Source: Paraburkholderia sp. LEh10 (GTDB lineage: Bacteria; Pseudomonadota; Gammaproteobacteria; Burkholderiales; Burkholderiaceae). Taken from it: a stretch of DNA of 64,000 bases. Shown here one piece after another: positions 34,811 to 44,369 of the stretch; positions within the stretch are counted from its first letter, which is position 1, and each line of letters begins with the position of its first letter. The DNA is taken from positions 62,001 through 126,000 of the forward strand of contig NZ_JAGIPX010000002.1 in assembly GCF_017814945.1 (NCBI RefSeq), given 5' to 3'. The notes beneath the pieces are model-generated. The model ran no database searches and was not told the origin of the DNA. It worked only from the letters and a program-made list of their open reading frames with translations. The position numbers and the translations under genes were made by a program.

Positions 34811-37543
34811 ATGCACGTGACAGAAGAGATGCCCATCAGCAGCCCGCCGCTTTTCCTCGCCACCAAGGTTTGCCCGCCACGCCTGCCCGCCGGATTGATC
34901 GACCGGCCTCGCCTCATCGCGCTCGCCGACAAGGCGGAGAGCAAGCGGCTCACGGTCGTCAAGGCGCCTGCCGGGTTCGGCAAGACGTCGCTCGCGCTCA
35001 CATGGCTGAACCGGCTGGCCGCAAGCGGGGCCTTCATCGCGTGGCTTTCTCTCGACTCCGACGACGATGAATCCGCACGTTTCTTCCATCATCTGGCGCA
35101 GGCATTGCGCAGTGCCTGCCTGAGCGTCGGCGCGGCCGCGATCAGCATGACCACCGAGGCGCCGCTCGTGCCCCCGCAGTCGATCGTGTCGACGCTGATC
35201 AATGAACTGGTCGAGGTCGACGACGAGTTGTATCTGTTCATCGACGACTATCACCTGATCAGCCTGCCCGCGATTCACGACGCGCTGTCGTACTTCATCA
35301 CGAATATCCCGTCGAACGTGCATGTCGTGCTCTTTACGCGCACCGAGCCGCCGCTGCCGCTCGGACGGCTGCGCGCGAAAAACGACCTGCTCGAGATCGA
35401 TGCCACGGCGCTGCGCTTCAACCTGGACGAAACCCGCAGCTTCGTCGAGCACGAATGCCCCGGCGCGATACACGCCGCCGGCATCAAGTCGCTGTTCGCG
35501 CGCACGGAAGGCTGGGCGGCTGCGCTGCGCATTTGCGCGTCGGTGCTATCGCGTGACGAAGGCAAAGCCGCTCAAGGGGTGAACGCGCCGTCGGGCGCTT
35601 CAAGACCATTCGCCGCCTATCTGGAGGACATGCTAGAGCGCCTGCCGGCTGAAATGGTCGGCTTCATGCTGCGCACGTCGATACTCGATCGCCTCTGCGC
35701 GCCGCTGTGCAAAGCCGTGACGGGCATTGCCGACGAGCAGCGCATGCTGGACACGATTTCCGCGCGCCAGTTGCTGCTCGAACCGCTCGACATCGAAGGG
35801 TACTGGTTTCGCTATCACCATCTGATGGGCGAATACCTGCTGCGGCGGCTCGAAACCCAGCATCGCGATGAAGTGGCCGACCTGCACCGCCGGGCTTGCG
35901 AGTGGTACGCGGGGCAAAAACAATGGACGGACGCGGTCAAGCACGCCCTTGCAGCCGGCGACACGAAGCACGCCGTCTCGCTGGTGGGAAACTGCGCGAT
36001 GACGCTCGTCACGAAAGGCGACCTGCTCACGCTGCTCGGCTGGCAGCGCCAGTTCCCCGCGCATTTGATGCGCGGGCAAGTGAAGATCACGCTCGCGATC
36101 GCATGGGGAATGGCGCTCGCGATGCGTTTCGACGAAGCGCTGGCGATGCTCGATGATATCGAGCGTGATGCCGGGACAGGCACGGACAGGAACGCCGCGA
36201 ACATCCGCTGGGAATGCCAGGCGATCCGCTCGGTGGTGGCCGGGCTGCAGGACGACGCGCCGCGCGCGCTCAAGATGGCGCAAGGCTGTCTCGAGTATCC
36301 GTCCACTGATAGCTGGACTACCAACGTGGCGTCCAACGTCGTGCGCTTCGGGCACTGGAAAGCGGGCAACCTCGGAGCCTTGTACGCGACACCGTGGATT
36401 CCCTATTCGATCGAAGAAGACCAGCGCAACGTGTTCGCGTCCGTCTACCGGCTGTGCCTCGTCGGTCACGCGGAGATGCAGCAGATGCACTTCGTCCTCG
36501 CGGAGCGCTACTTCACCGAGTCGATCCAGCTCGCGGAACGGCATTCAGGCCCGAAGTCCATCGCGGCCGCGCTATGCACGCCGATGATCGCGCAGATCTG
36601 GTACGAACAGGGACGCCTCGACGAGGCCGAAGCGCTGCTCGCCGACCTGATGCCCGTCATCGACCTGGCCGTTCTGCTCGACAGCACCTTCTTCGCTTAT
36701 CGGGTGCTCGTGCGGGTCGCGATCGCGCGCGCCAACTTCGCGCAGGCCCATGCGCTGCTCGACCATGCACAAGCTCTCGGCCACACGCGCCGCTGGGACC
36801 GGATGATTGCGGGCGTCCTCGTGGAGCGCACACGTCTTTATCTCAGGGAAGGCAGGATCACGGAAGCGTCGGCATCCGTCGCGCAACTGGATCAGCTGGT
36901 GGACACGCGGGCCGCCGCTTCGAAACCGGTGTCGCCGGAGATCGACACTTTCCGCGCGATCGCAGTGGCATCGCTGGCGATGACGCAAAACCGCACAGAG
37001 GAAGCCGTCGGATCGCTGACGTCCGCGTTGCGTAGCGTCGAAAGCCGGCATAACGACTATCTCGCGCTGCGCCTGCGCACCGTGCTTGCGTTCGTCTGGC
37101 TGCGTGCGGGCGAACGGGCGCGCGCCGTCGAAATCTTTCGCGACGTGTTGAACGCCAATCATGAAATCCATCGCTCGATTTTCGACCAGGGCGTGGAAAT
37201 CGGAGCGCTCCTGCAGGCGGCCCGTGACGACACGTGCGCCACTTCAAAGGCGAAAGACACCCTCGCGTATATCGACCGCCTGCTGGATGGCTGGCGCGTG
37301 ATGTACGAGCCCGATGCGCAGCCCGAGCGCGACACCGTGCGCGAGCCGTTGAGCGCAAGGGAACGCGGCATCGTCGAGCTGATTGCTCAAGGGCAATCGA
37401 ACAAGGAGATCGCGCGCACGCTCGGAATCGCACCTGAGACCGTCAAGACCCATATCAAGAATATCTTCGTGAAGCTCGAGGTCGACAAGCGCGCGCAGGC
37501 CGTTGCTCGCGCGCAGGCACTGGGCCTCGTTGCGTCGGGCTGA
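34811..37543 (+). CDS. MalT-like (LAL) LuxR-family transcriptional activator
   Basis: The product (910 aa) is a large ATP-binding LuxR regulator. It has Walker A KAPAGFGKTSLAL near residue 52, Walker B ELYLFIDDYHL, a long TPR-like helical middle, and a C-terminal LuxR helix-turn-helix (LSARERGIVELIAQGQSNKE; IAPETVKTHIKNIFVKLEV) at about 846-905. The ATG at 34811 has CAGGAG seven bases upstream and is preferred to the in-frame ATG at 34745. Such proteins switch on with ATP and a small inducer. It is convergent with the PHA operon (14 bp between stops) and divergent from the frameshifted CelD gene; its target is unknown. Confidence 0.92.
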   Translation: MHVTEEMPISSPPLFLATKVCPPRLPAGLIDRPRLIALADKAESKRLTVVKAPAGFGKTSLALTWLNRLAASGAFIAWLSLDSDDDESARFFHHLAQALRSACLSVGAAAISMTTEAPLVPPQSIVSTLINELVEVDDELYLFIDDYHLISLPAIHDALSYFITNIPSNVHVVLFTRTEPPLPLGRLRAKNDLLEIDATALRFNLDETRSFVEHECPGAIHAAGIKSLFARTEGWAAALRICASVLSRDEGKAAQGVNAPSGASRPFAAYLEDMLERLPAEMVGFMLRTSILDRLCAPLCKAVTGIADEQRMLDTISARQLLLEPLDIEGYWFRYHHLMGEYLLRRLETQHRDEVADLHRRACEWYAGQKQWTDAVKHALAAGDTKHAVSLVGNCAMTLVTKGDLLTLLGWQRQFPAHLMRGQVKITLAIAWGMALAMRFDEALAMLDDIERDAGTGTDRNAANIRWECQAIRSVVAGLQDDAPRALKMAQGCLEYPSTDSWTTNVASNVVRFGHWKAGNLGALYATPWIPYSIEEDQRNVFASVYRLCLVGHAEMQQMHFVLAERYFTESIQLAERHSGPKSIAAALCTPMIAQIWYEQGRLDEAEALLADLMPVIDLAVLLDSTFFAYRVLVRVAIARANFAQAHALLDHAQALGHTRRWDRMIAGVLVERTRLYLREGRITEASASVAQLDQLVDTRAAASKPVSPEIDTFRAIAVASLAMTQNRTEEAVGSLTSALRSVESRHNDYLALRLRTVLAFVWLRAGERARAVEIFRDVLNANHEIHRSIFDQGVEIGALLQAARDDTCATSKAKDTLAYIDRLLDGWRVMYEPDAQPERDTVREPLSARERGIVELIAQGQSNKEIARTLGIAPETVKTHIKNIFVKLEVDKRAQAVARAQALGLVASG

Positions 37544-37557
37544 CGCAATGCGTGCCG

Positions 37558-38841
37558 TCAGGCGGCGGCGATCGTGGCGGCGTGAATCAGCACGCCGACC
37601 AGGCCGCCCACGAACGTGCCGTTGATCCGCACATACTGCAGGTCGCGACCGATTTCCGTCTCGATCTTCCGGCTCACCTCGTCTGCGTTCCAGCTCTTCA
37701 CGATCTCGGTGATCAATGCGGGCAACAGGTGTCGATAGCGCACGACGAGTTCATGTGCGAGCGCGAGCCACCAGGCGTTGAGCTTTCGCTGGATCGAAGG
37801 CTCATCACCGATGCGCTTGCCGAGCGATCCCAACGTTCGCATCAGCCCGTCACGCACGGCCGATTGCTCGCGGCCGAGATCGGCGAGCGCGCGCGTGCGC
37901 ACGCAATCGAGCAGTGCGCGAGGCCCGTTCGCACGTCGGAAGTAGCGAATGCAGTCGCGCAGCAACGACTTGCCGAGGCGTCGATGCATGGCCGACGTCC
38001 GCAACTGCACGGCCAGAGTCCGCAAGGCTTCATCGAACTGACGGCGTAGCGCGTGGTCGGGGCTTGCCGCCACTTCATGGAGCAGCGCGAGAATGCCCTC
38101 GATAAACTTCCTGACGATATACGCGTCGAGCGGCGCAGGCGTATACCTCGATGCTTCGCTGAACTTGACCTTGATCATGTCCGCGTTCGCGGCCAGCCAC
38201 CTTTCCAGCGCCGCGAGCCCGTGGTCCAGAAACGGCTGATGGCGGCCGCCATCCGTCAGCACGTCGAGCATATTGCCGGCCACGGCGGCAATATCGAGCG
38301 TGCGCAATTGCGGCAGCACAATGCGGTCGAAAAACCACGCGACGTCCGCTTCGTCCATGCCGTCGAGCAGTCCCGCGAGCGAGTCCGCGATCACAGCGGC
38401 AACGCCACGGCTGTTGACAGGTTGCGCCAGCCAACGCGCGAGCGCCTGCGCCGCATTGTGCGTGCCCAGCCTGCCGATGATCAATTCCGGCCGCAAGAAA
38501 TTCTCCTCGATGAAGTTGCCGAGGCTCTCCGCAATGCGCTGCTGGTTGCGCGCAATGATGGCCGTGTGTGGCAGCCGCAAACCCAGCGGATGACGAAACA
38601 GCGCGACGACCGCAAACCAGTCGGCTAGCGCGCCCGCCATGCCAGCCTCCGCGAACGCGCGCGGCCACGCAAGCCACGCGTGACCCGCCTGCCACACGAC
38701 GCACGCACACAGCAACACGCCCATCAGGACGAGCAGACCGAGCGCCGCCCGGCGCATGCGCGCGAGGCCTCGTGCGTTGTCGTGCGCGCGTGCGTCGACA
38801 GGCAAGCGCCGCGCGCCGTCATCGCCGGCCAGGGAACTCAA
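37558..38841 (-). CDS. DUF445 family membrane-anchored protein
   Basis: The product (427 aa) has two N-terminal membrane segments (LLVLMGVLLCACVVW and a second around AFAEAGMAGALADWFAVVALF) and the DUF445 core with ADWFAVVALFRHPLG and a long helical C-terminal region. It starts at TTG 38841 with a strong AGGAGG four bases upstream, overlapping the phaZ stop by 4 bp; an ATG 28 codons in is an alternative. The family has no firm function. It is the last gene of the PHA operon and may be expressed with it. Confidence 0.85.
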   Translation of the reverse strand: MSSLAGDDGARRLPVDARAHDNARGLARMRRAALGLLVLMGVLLCACVVWQAGHAWLAWPRAFAEAGMAGALADWFAVVALFRHPLGLRLPHTAIIARNQQRIAESLGNFIEENFLRPELIIGRLGTHNAAQALARWLAQPVNSRGVAAVIADSLAGLLDGMDEADVAWFFDRIVLPQLRTLDIAAVAGNMLDVLTDGGRHQPFLDHGLAALERWLAANADMIKVKFSEASRYTPAPLDAYIVRKFIEGILALLHEVAASPDHALRRQFDEALRTLAVQLRTSAMHRRLGKSLLRDCIRYFRRANGPRALLDCVRTRALADLGREQSAVRDGLMRTLGSLGKRIGDEPSIQRKLNAWWLALAHELVVRYRHLLPALITEIVKSWNADEVSRKIETEIGRDLQYVRINGTFVGGLVGVLIHAATIAAA

Positions 38842-39671
38842 CTCGCCTCCTGCCGCAGAAACCTGCGCACGACAGGCGCAACGTCATTGGCACGCGAGAT
38901 GAGAAACAGGTGACCGTCGTCGATCACATAAAGCGTCGCGTCGCGAATGCGCGCGGCAAGAATCTTCGCATTGGACAGCGGCACGATCGGGTCATCGCTA
39001 CCGTGCATCACCAGTGTCGGCTGGCGCAATGCGCCGAGCCACGGCAGACTCGTCCAGCCCGATACGGCCAGCAGCTGATACAGGTAGCCGCGTCCGCGCG
39101 GCGGCTGAATATGCCGGCTGTGTTCCTTGAGCAGCGCCGGGTTGCGGCGGTAAGCGCCGCCGTAGATGTCGGCCCCGACCTCCTGCAGGTAAGCGGGATC
39201 GGTGTAGCGGCGCGGCCCGATCAGCTTCGACAGCACCGACAGCTTGCCCGGCACCATCACGACGCCCGGCGACGTTGCTGCGAGAATCAACCGGCGGCAG
39301 CGTCGCGGATAAAGACGCGCGAACTGCTGCGCGAGCGCGCCGCCCCACGAAACGCCGAGCACATCGACGGCGCCGTCATAGCCGAGGCGCGACAGCAGCT
39401 TGTCCGTCAGCACCGACAGCGTCGAAAAACGATACGGCACGACAGGCGCGGGCGAACCACCGACGCCGGGAATGTCGAAGATGATCACGCTCACATCGTC
39501 GAGCGCCGTCACGAACGGCTCGACCAGTTCGAGATTCGCGCCGATCCCGTTGAAGATGAGCAGCGGCGGCGAAGCGTCGCTGCCCCGGCACGTTGCGACA
39601 CGCAACGTCTGACCATCCAGATCGATCATCTGGATTTGCATGCTGCAAGCAGACTCGGGGCTCATGTGCAT
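38838..39671 (-). CDS. phaZ: intracellular medium-chain-length PHA depolymerase
   Basis: The product (277 aa) is an alpha/beta-hydrolase that closely resembles Pseudomonas PhaZ: LLIFNGIGANLELVEPF, FDIPGVGGSPAP, the nucleophile box GVSWGGALAQQF, and IDDGHLFLISRA with the catalytic His. It would degrade stored mcl-PHA to 3-hydroxy acids. The start at 39671 has AGGGA about nine bases upstream; ATGs at 39665 and 39641 are alternatives. It lies 69 bp after the phasin gene and overlaps the DUF445 gene. Confidence 0.9.
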   Translation of the reverse strand: MHMSPESACSMQIQMIDLDGQTLRVATCRGSDASPPLLIFNGIGANLELVEPFVTALDDVSVIIFDIPGVGGSPAPVVPYRFSTLSVLTDKLLSRLGYDGAVDVLGVSWGGALAQQFARLYPRRCRRLILAATSPGVVMVPGKLSVLSKLIGPRRYTDPAYLQEVGADIYGGAYRRNPALLKEHSRHIQPPRGRGYLYQLLAVSGWTSLPWLGALRQPTLVMHGSDDPIVPLSNAKILAARIRDATLYVIDDGHLFLISRANDVAPVVRRFLRQEAS

Positions 39672-39740
39672 TTCTATTTTCCCTGTCTTATGGATGGGTG
39701 TGCATTCGACGCACCGGCGTGTCGCACGCGCTGTGCCGCA

Positions 39741-40166
39741 CTACTTCTTCGGCTGAAGAAGCGCCTTCAGTTCCTCGACGTGCTCGGCGACGCGCTTCGT
39801 GACCACGGCGACGCTGTCCGATTGCGCACGGTAAGCCGTGTCCGCCAGTTCCTGCATATCGACGAGAGCCTTGTGCAGCGCCTGTTTGGCGACTTCGGCG
39901 GAGGTGCCTGCGTTCGGGCCGCCCGACTGCGTGACTCGCGTGAAGAATGCCTGCAATTCGCCCAGTGTCGTGCGGAGAATATCCGACTGCTTCTGTGCCA
40001 GCGACTGCACGCCTGCAAGCGCGGTCGTATTGGCCTCCGCGATCGCCTCGATATCCTTGCGGCGCGATTCGAGAATCGCACTCATGTCGACGCCGGGCAG
40101 CTTGAACTGTCCAATGAGCTTCTTGTACTCCGCGAAAATGCTGTTCGTGCTGGTCGAATCCATCAT
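39741..40166 (-). CDS. phasin family protein
   Basis: The product (141 aa) is helical and amphipathic, as in granule-coating phasins: FKLPGVDMSAILESRRKDIE, then NTTALAGVQSLAQKQSDILR and a C-terminal coil ending LKALLQPKK. It would bind the PHA granule surface. Two ATGs at 40166 and 40163 follow GGAG. It sits between phaC and phaZ, 65 bp after phaC. Confidence 0.92.
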   Translation of the reverse strand: MMDSTSTNSIFAEYKKLIGQFKLPGVDMSAILESRRKDIEAIAEANTTALAGVQSLAQKQSDILRTTLGELQAFFTRVTQSGGPNAGTSAEVAKQALHKALVDMQELADTAYRAQSDSVAVVTKRVAEHVEELKALLQPKK

Positions 40167-40231
40167 TGCTGCTCCATAGGGACTGCGTTAGAAAAGTGGC
40201 CGTTCTGCATTGATGCCGTCAACGTGGAGCG

Positions 40232-41950
40232 TCATGCTTGCAGAACATAAGTTCCCGGCGCCTTCACGCCAGCCTGATGCCGCTCGTTGCCGACAGAAGC
40301 CGGGGCGGGACGGCGCTCGCCGGAACGCTCGGCGAGCCACGTGCACCAGTTGCTCCACCACGAGTCCTTGTCGGCCTTTGCATTGGCAAGCCACGCGTCG
40401 GCATTGGCGGGCAGTTCGGGATTGAGGAAGAATTTCGCCTTCGGGTTGCCCGGCGGGTTGATCAGGCTCTGGATATGGCCGCTCGAACTCAACACGAAGC
40501 GCGTGTCGCCGCCGAATGCGCGCGCCGTGTTGTACACGCCCTTCCACGGCGTAATGTGATCCGTCATGCCCGCGACGACATATTTGTCGCAAGTCACTTC
40601 GGCAAGGTCGATCGGCGTGCCCAGCACTGTCAGCGCCCGAGGCTTGCTGAACAGATTGCCCGTGAAGATATCGAGCAGTTGCCCATGAAGACGCGCGGGC
40701 AGACGAGTCGCATCGTTGTTCCAGTAGAGGATGTCGAATGCGGGCGGCGCCTTGCCGAGCAGATAGTTGTTGACCCAGTAGTTCCAGACGAGATCGTTGG
40801 GCCTCATCCACGCGAACACCCGGCCCATTTCTTCGCCGGCCAGCACGCCCTTCGACGTGCTGTGCTGCTTCGCAGCCGCGATGGCTTCGGGGGTGGCGAA
40901 GAGACCCAGTTGCGAGTCCGCCGTGTTGTCGAGCACGGCGACCATCAGCGTCGCCGCATGCACGCTGTTGTCGCCACGGCTTGCGAGGTGGCCGAGCAGC
41001 GCCGACATCGTCATCGCGCCCGAGCAGGCGCCATGCAGATTGACGTCGTCGCTGCCCGTGATGTCGCGCACGGCCGTGATCGCTTCGAGCAGCGCGGCAA
41101 CATAGGTATCGAGATCCCAGTGACTTTGCGCCGCAGTCGGGTTGCGCCAGCTTACGACAAACACCTGAAACTCGCTCTTCACCAGGTAGTCGACGATACT
41201 CTTGCCTTCAGACAGATCGAATACGTAGAACTTGTTGATCTGCGGCGGCACGATCAATTGCGGGCGCGCGTACACATGCTCCGTTGCGGGCGTGTACTGG
41301 ATCAGCTCGAGTACTTCGTTGCGAAACACCACCGCGCCCGGCGACGTGCCGAGATTCTCGCCTACCTTGAACGCCATCTTGTCGACCTGCGCGGGCATGC
41401 CCTGATTTTGCAGCATGTCCGTCATGAGGTTGCGCACGCCGCCGAGCAAACTCGCGCCGCCCGAATCGATGACCTTCTTGAGCGCGGCCGGATTGCCGAG
41501 CAGCGTGTTCGTCGGCGATACGGCATCCGTGAAGAGCGACAGCACGAACTGCGCGCGTTCCTTCGTCTTTGCATCGAGCGCGGAACGGTCCACGAATCCC
41601 GTCAGCGCATTGCGCCAGGCGACATAACTTTGCATCGTGATGCGATACATCGAATTGTCCTGCCACGCGGGATCGGTGAAGCGCTTGTCGCCTTGCGGCG
41701 GTTTGCAATCCGCGCTGCCGCCGATGACGGCCAGCAGATCGCGCGCGAGTGCCGCCTCCTGCTCCACGACGAGCGCGGGTTGACGCAGCGCCTGCACGCC
41801 GATCTGCTGCACCGTTGCGAGAATGTCGCGCGGACGCAGCCCGACGAACGGATTCGGTCCCAGCATGCCGTCCGCAGCCGATGCTGCGATGTCGTCCGGC
41901 TGTTCGCCGCGCGCCGTGCTTTCCGCTTTGTTCCTATCGATTGCCGCCAT
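40232..41950 (-). CDS. phaC: class II poly(3-hydroxyalkanoate) synthase
   Basis: The product (572 aa) polymerises medium-chain 3-hydroxyacyl-CoA. It matches Pseudomonas PhaC1/C2 (class II) better than the class I enzyme by length and by segments such as DKRFTDPAWQDNSMYR, LELIQYTPATEHV, PPQINKFYVFDLS and WMRPNDLVWNYWVNNYLLG. The catalytic triad is Cys in the lipase-like box GACSGAM, Asp in AGMTDHITPW and His in SSSGHIQSL. The ATG at 41950 starts 50 bp after phaJ. It is the centre of the operon with acyl-CoA synthetase, PhaJ, phasin and PhaZ. Confidence 0.94.
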   Translation of the reverse strand: MAAIDRNKAESTARGEQPDDIAASAADGMLGPNPFVGLRPRDILATVQQIGVQALRQPALVVEQEAALARDLLAVIGGSADCKPPQGDKRFTDPAWQDNSMYRITMQSYVAWRNALTGFVDRSALDAKTKERAQFVLSLFTDAVSPTNTLLGNPAALKKVIDSGGASLLGGVRNLMTDMLQNQGMPAQVDKMAFKVGENLGTSPGAVVFRNEVLELIQYTPATEHVYARPQLIVPPQINKFYVFDLSEGKSIVDYLVKSEFQVFVVSWRNPTAAQSHWDLDTYVAALLEAITAVRDITGSDDVNLHGACSGAMTMSALLGHLASRGDNSVHAATLMVAVLDNTADSQLGLFATPEAIAAAKQHSTSKGVLAGEEMGRVFAWMRPNDLVWNYWVNNYLLGKAPPAFDILYWNNDATRLPARLHGQLLDIFTGNLFSKPRALTVLGTPIDLAEVTCDKYVVAGMTDHITPWKGVYNTARAFGGDTRFVLSSSGHIQSLINPPGNPKAKFFLNPELPANADAWLANAKADKDSWWSNWCTWLAERSGERRPAPASVGNERHQAGVKAPGTYVLQA

Positions 41951-41999
41951 CTTGCCGCTCCGTCTCCATGTCCATTTTCATCAGCGCAGTTGCCGGTGC

Positions 42000-42464
42000 T
42001 CACGCGACCAGCATCGCGAGCGACTCGGCGATCAGCGCCGGTTTTTGTTCGCCCTCGACCTGCAATTCGTTCATCGTCTTCACGATGATCCGGCCGCCCT
42101 CTTTCTTTTCCGCCGATATCAGCGTCACGCGGTTTCTCACTCGCGCGCCTGCCTTGACGGGTGTCATGAAGCGCACCTTGTCCAGTCCGTAGTTCAAGCC
42201 CGCCGACGCATCCTCGGGAATGAGGCCGATCTCCATCGTGAGCGCCGCCAGCAGCGAAAGCGTCAGGTAGCCATGCGCGATCGTGCCGCCGAATGGGCTC
42301 TCCCGTGTTGCGCGCTCGACGTCGACGTGGATCCATTGACTGTCGCCCGTGCACGCTGCGAAGGCGTCGATGCGCGCCTGATCGACGGCGACCCAGTCCG
42401 ACACACCCAGTTCCTGGCCAACGAAGCGCTCGATCGTGGCGATGCTGTAATCCTTGATGCTCAT
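42000..42464 (-). CDS. phaJ: MaoC-like (R)-specific enoyl-CoA hydratase
   Basis: The product (154 aa) is a hot-dog-fold MaoC dehydratase. Its active-site region is ACTGDSQWIHVDVERA followed by SPFGGTIAHGYLTLSLL, with the Asp and His of the hydratase 2 motif. As a PhaJ it would convert beta-oxidation enoyl-CoA to (R)-3-hydroxyacyl-CoA for PhaC. The start at 42464 follows the acyl-CoA synthetase gene by 27 bp. The position in a PHA operon makes PhaJ likelier than a general MaoC. Confidence 0.88.
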   Translation of the reverse strand: MSIKDYSIATIERFVGQELGVSDWVAVDQARIDAFAACTGDSQWIHVDVERATRESPFGGTIAHGYLTLSLLAALTMEIGLIPEDASAGLNYGLDKVRFMTPVKAGARVRNRVTLISAEKKEGGRIIVKTMNELQVEGEQKPALIAESLAMLVA

Positions 42465-42491
42465 CGTTTTTGCTCCTCGTGATGGTTCAGG

Positions 42492-44135
42492 TCAGGCGAA
42501 CTGCTCGCGCAACCACTTCTTGTTCGTCTTGCCGACACTCGTCTTCCGCAGCGCGTCGACGAACCTGACGGTCTGCGGGACGGCGTACTTCGAGATTTGC
42601 CCCGTCTTGCTGAAACCCAGCACATGCTGCTTGATGTCGTCCTCGGTGACTTCCGCGTTCTGCTTGAGCACCACGAGGGCAACGGGACGTTCGCCCCATT
42701 TCTCATCCCTGATGCCGATCACGGCGACTTCCGCGACACCCGGATGCAGCGAAATCAGGCTTTCGATTTCGAGCGAAGAAATCCACTCGCCGCCCGACTT
42801 GATGACGTCCTTGATGCGATCGGTGATCTGGACGTTGCCCGTCGTGTCGATGTTCGCGATGTCCTGCGTATGCAGATAGCCGCCTGCCCATAGCTGCGCG
42901 GACGCTTGCGGATTGTTCAGATAGCCCTGCGTGAGCCACGGCGTGCGCACGACGATCTCACCGTACGCCTTGCCGTCGTGCGCGACGTCTTCCATGTGTT
43001 CGTTGACGATGCGCAAATCGACGAGCGGCACTGGAAAGCCCGTCTTGCAGCGCAAGCGCACTTCTTCATCGAGATCGAGCGGTTCCGTGCCCGGCTGAAG
43101 CTGCGCGAGGCTCAGGACGGGGCACGTTTCCGACATGCCGTAGCCTGCGAATACATCGATGCCGCGATCGAGCGCGGCGCGTGCAAGCCCATGCGGCAAC
43201 GCGCCGCCGCCGATCACGATCTTCCATTTGCTGAAGTCCACATGCTTTGCTTCGTCGCACGAGAGCAGCATGTGCAGGATCGTGCTGACGCAGTGCGAAA
43301 ACGTGACGCCTTCGTCGCGCACGAGTTGCGCGAGACGCTCGGGCACATAACGGCCCGGATAGACCTGCTTCACGCCCAGCACCGTCGCGATATAGGGCAT
43401 GCCCCACGCGTGCACATGGAACATCGGCGTGAGCGGCATATAGACGTCGCCGCGATGAAAACGCTGGCCCGATACGGGGCTCGACAATGCCGCCATCAAC
43501 GTGATCGTGTGCAGGACCAGTTGCCGATGTGAGAAGTAGACGCCCTTGGGCAAGCCCGTCGTTCCCGTCGTGTAGAACGTGGTGGCGCGGGTGTTTTCGT
43601 CGAAGTCGGGAAAGTCGTAGCGGGTTGCACTCGCCGCCAGCATCCGCTCGTATTCCGTCGCGAACGGGATCGCGTGCGCGCACGCATCGCTGCCTGGTTC
43701 GTCGATCCAGACGAAAGTGCGGACCGTTTCAAGCTGGTCCCTGATCGCTTCGACCACGGGCAGAAAGTCGGTATGGACGAACAGCACCTCGGCGCCCGCG
43801 TGGTTGATCGTGTACGCGATCTCCGCATGCGACAGCCGCACGTTGACCGTCTGAAGCACGGCGCCCATCATCGGAACCGCAAAGTACGACTCCAGATAGC
43901 GATGACTGTCCCAGTCCATCACGGCCACCGTGATGCCGTGGCGCACGCCCAGCTGGTGCAGGCCGCTGGCGAGCCGCGCGATGCGCTCCCGCAGCGTCGC
44001 ATAGGTCATCCGCACCTCGCCGCGGTAGACGATTTCCTGATCGGGCGCCTGAACGAACGGCGTGTGCAGCAGCTGCTTGATCAGTAGCGGATAGGCGTAG
44101 GGAGATGACGTCGAGTCGTGCACGGCATCCAGCAT
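42492..44135 (-). CDS. medium/long-chain fatty acyl-CoA synthetase (AMP-forming)
   Basis: The product (547 aa) is an ANL-superfamily acyl-CoA ligase. Its P-loop is TFYTTGTTGLPKGVYFSH, the adenylate motif is GYGMSETCP, and the hinge/catalytic Lys region is DRIKDVIKSGGEWISS to KTNKKWL. It resembles AlkK-type medium-chain acyl-CoA synthetases. The start at 44135 has AGGAG seven bases upstream; the in-frame ATG at 44198 is less supported. It is the first gene of the PHA operon and would feed external or alkane-derived fatty acids to PhaJ and PhaC. It is divergent from a Crp/Fnr-type gene. Confidence 0.92.
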   Translation of the reverse strand: MLDAVHDSTSSPYAYPLLIKQLLHTPFVQAPDQEIVYRGEVRMTYATLRERIARLASGLHQLGVRHGITVAVMDWDSHRYLESYFAVPMMGAVLQTVNVRLSHAEIAYTINHAGAEVLFVHTDFLPVVEAIRDQLETVRTFVWIDEPGSDACAHAIPFATEYERMLAASATRYDFPDFDENTRATTFYTTGTTGLPKGVYFSHRQLVLHTITLMAALSSPVSGQRFHRGDVYMPLTPMFHVHAWGMPYIATVLGVKQVYPGRYVPERLAQLVRDEGVTFSHCVSTILHMLLSCDEAKHVDFSKWKIVIGGGALPHGLARAALDRGIDVFAGYGMSETCPVLSLAQLQPGTEPLDLDEEVRLRCKTGFPVPLVDLRIVNEHMEDVAHDGKAYGEIVVRTPWLTQGYLNNPQASAQLWAGGYLHTQDIANIDTTGNVQITDRIKDVIKSGGEWISSLEIESLISLHPGVAEVAVIGIRDEKWGERPVALVVLKQNAEVTEDDIKQHVLGFSKTGQISKYAVPQTVRFVDALRKTSVGKTNKKWLREQFA

Positions 44136-44369
44136 CGGTGTCTCCTGAAGTCGGGGGTGGATCGGGCGGGCGCAGGTCCGTCGATGGGTGTCGCGCACGG
44201 TGCATCCCGAGTGAGACCATCATCGGGTTGTTTTGGGGGAAGCAATATCCCCTGAACAGGGGAGCCACACCAGGCAGCCGCCTGGCGACAATGTGGCGTG
44301 GGAAGGCGCTGCCGGAATCGAAGCGCTGAAGCTTTCGTCAAGCCTACGGTTTCGATTTGAAAGGAGAGT

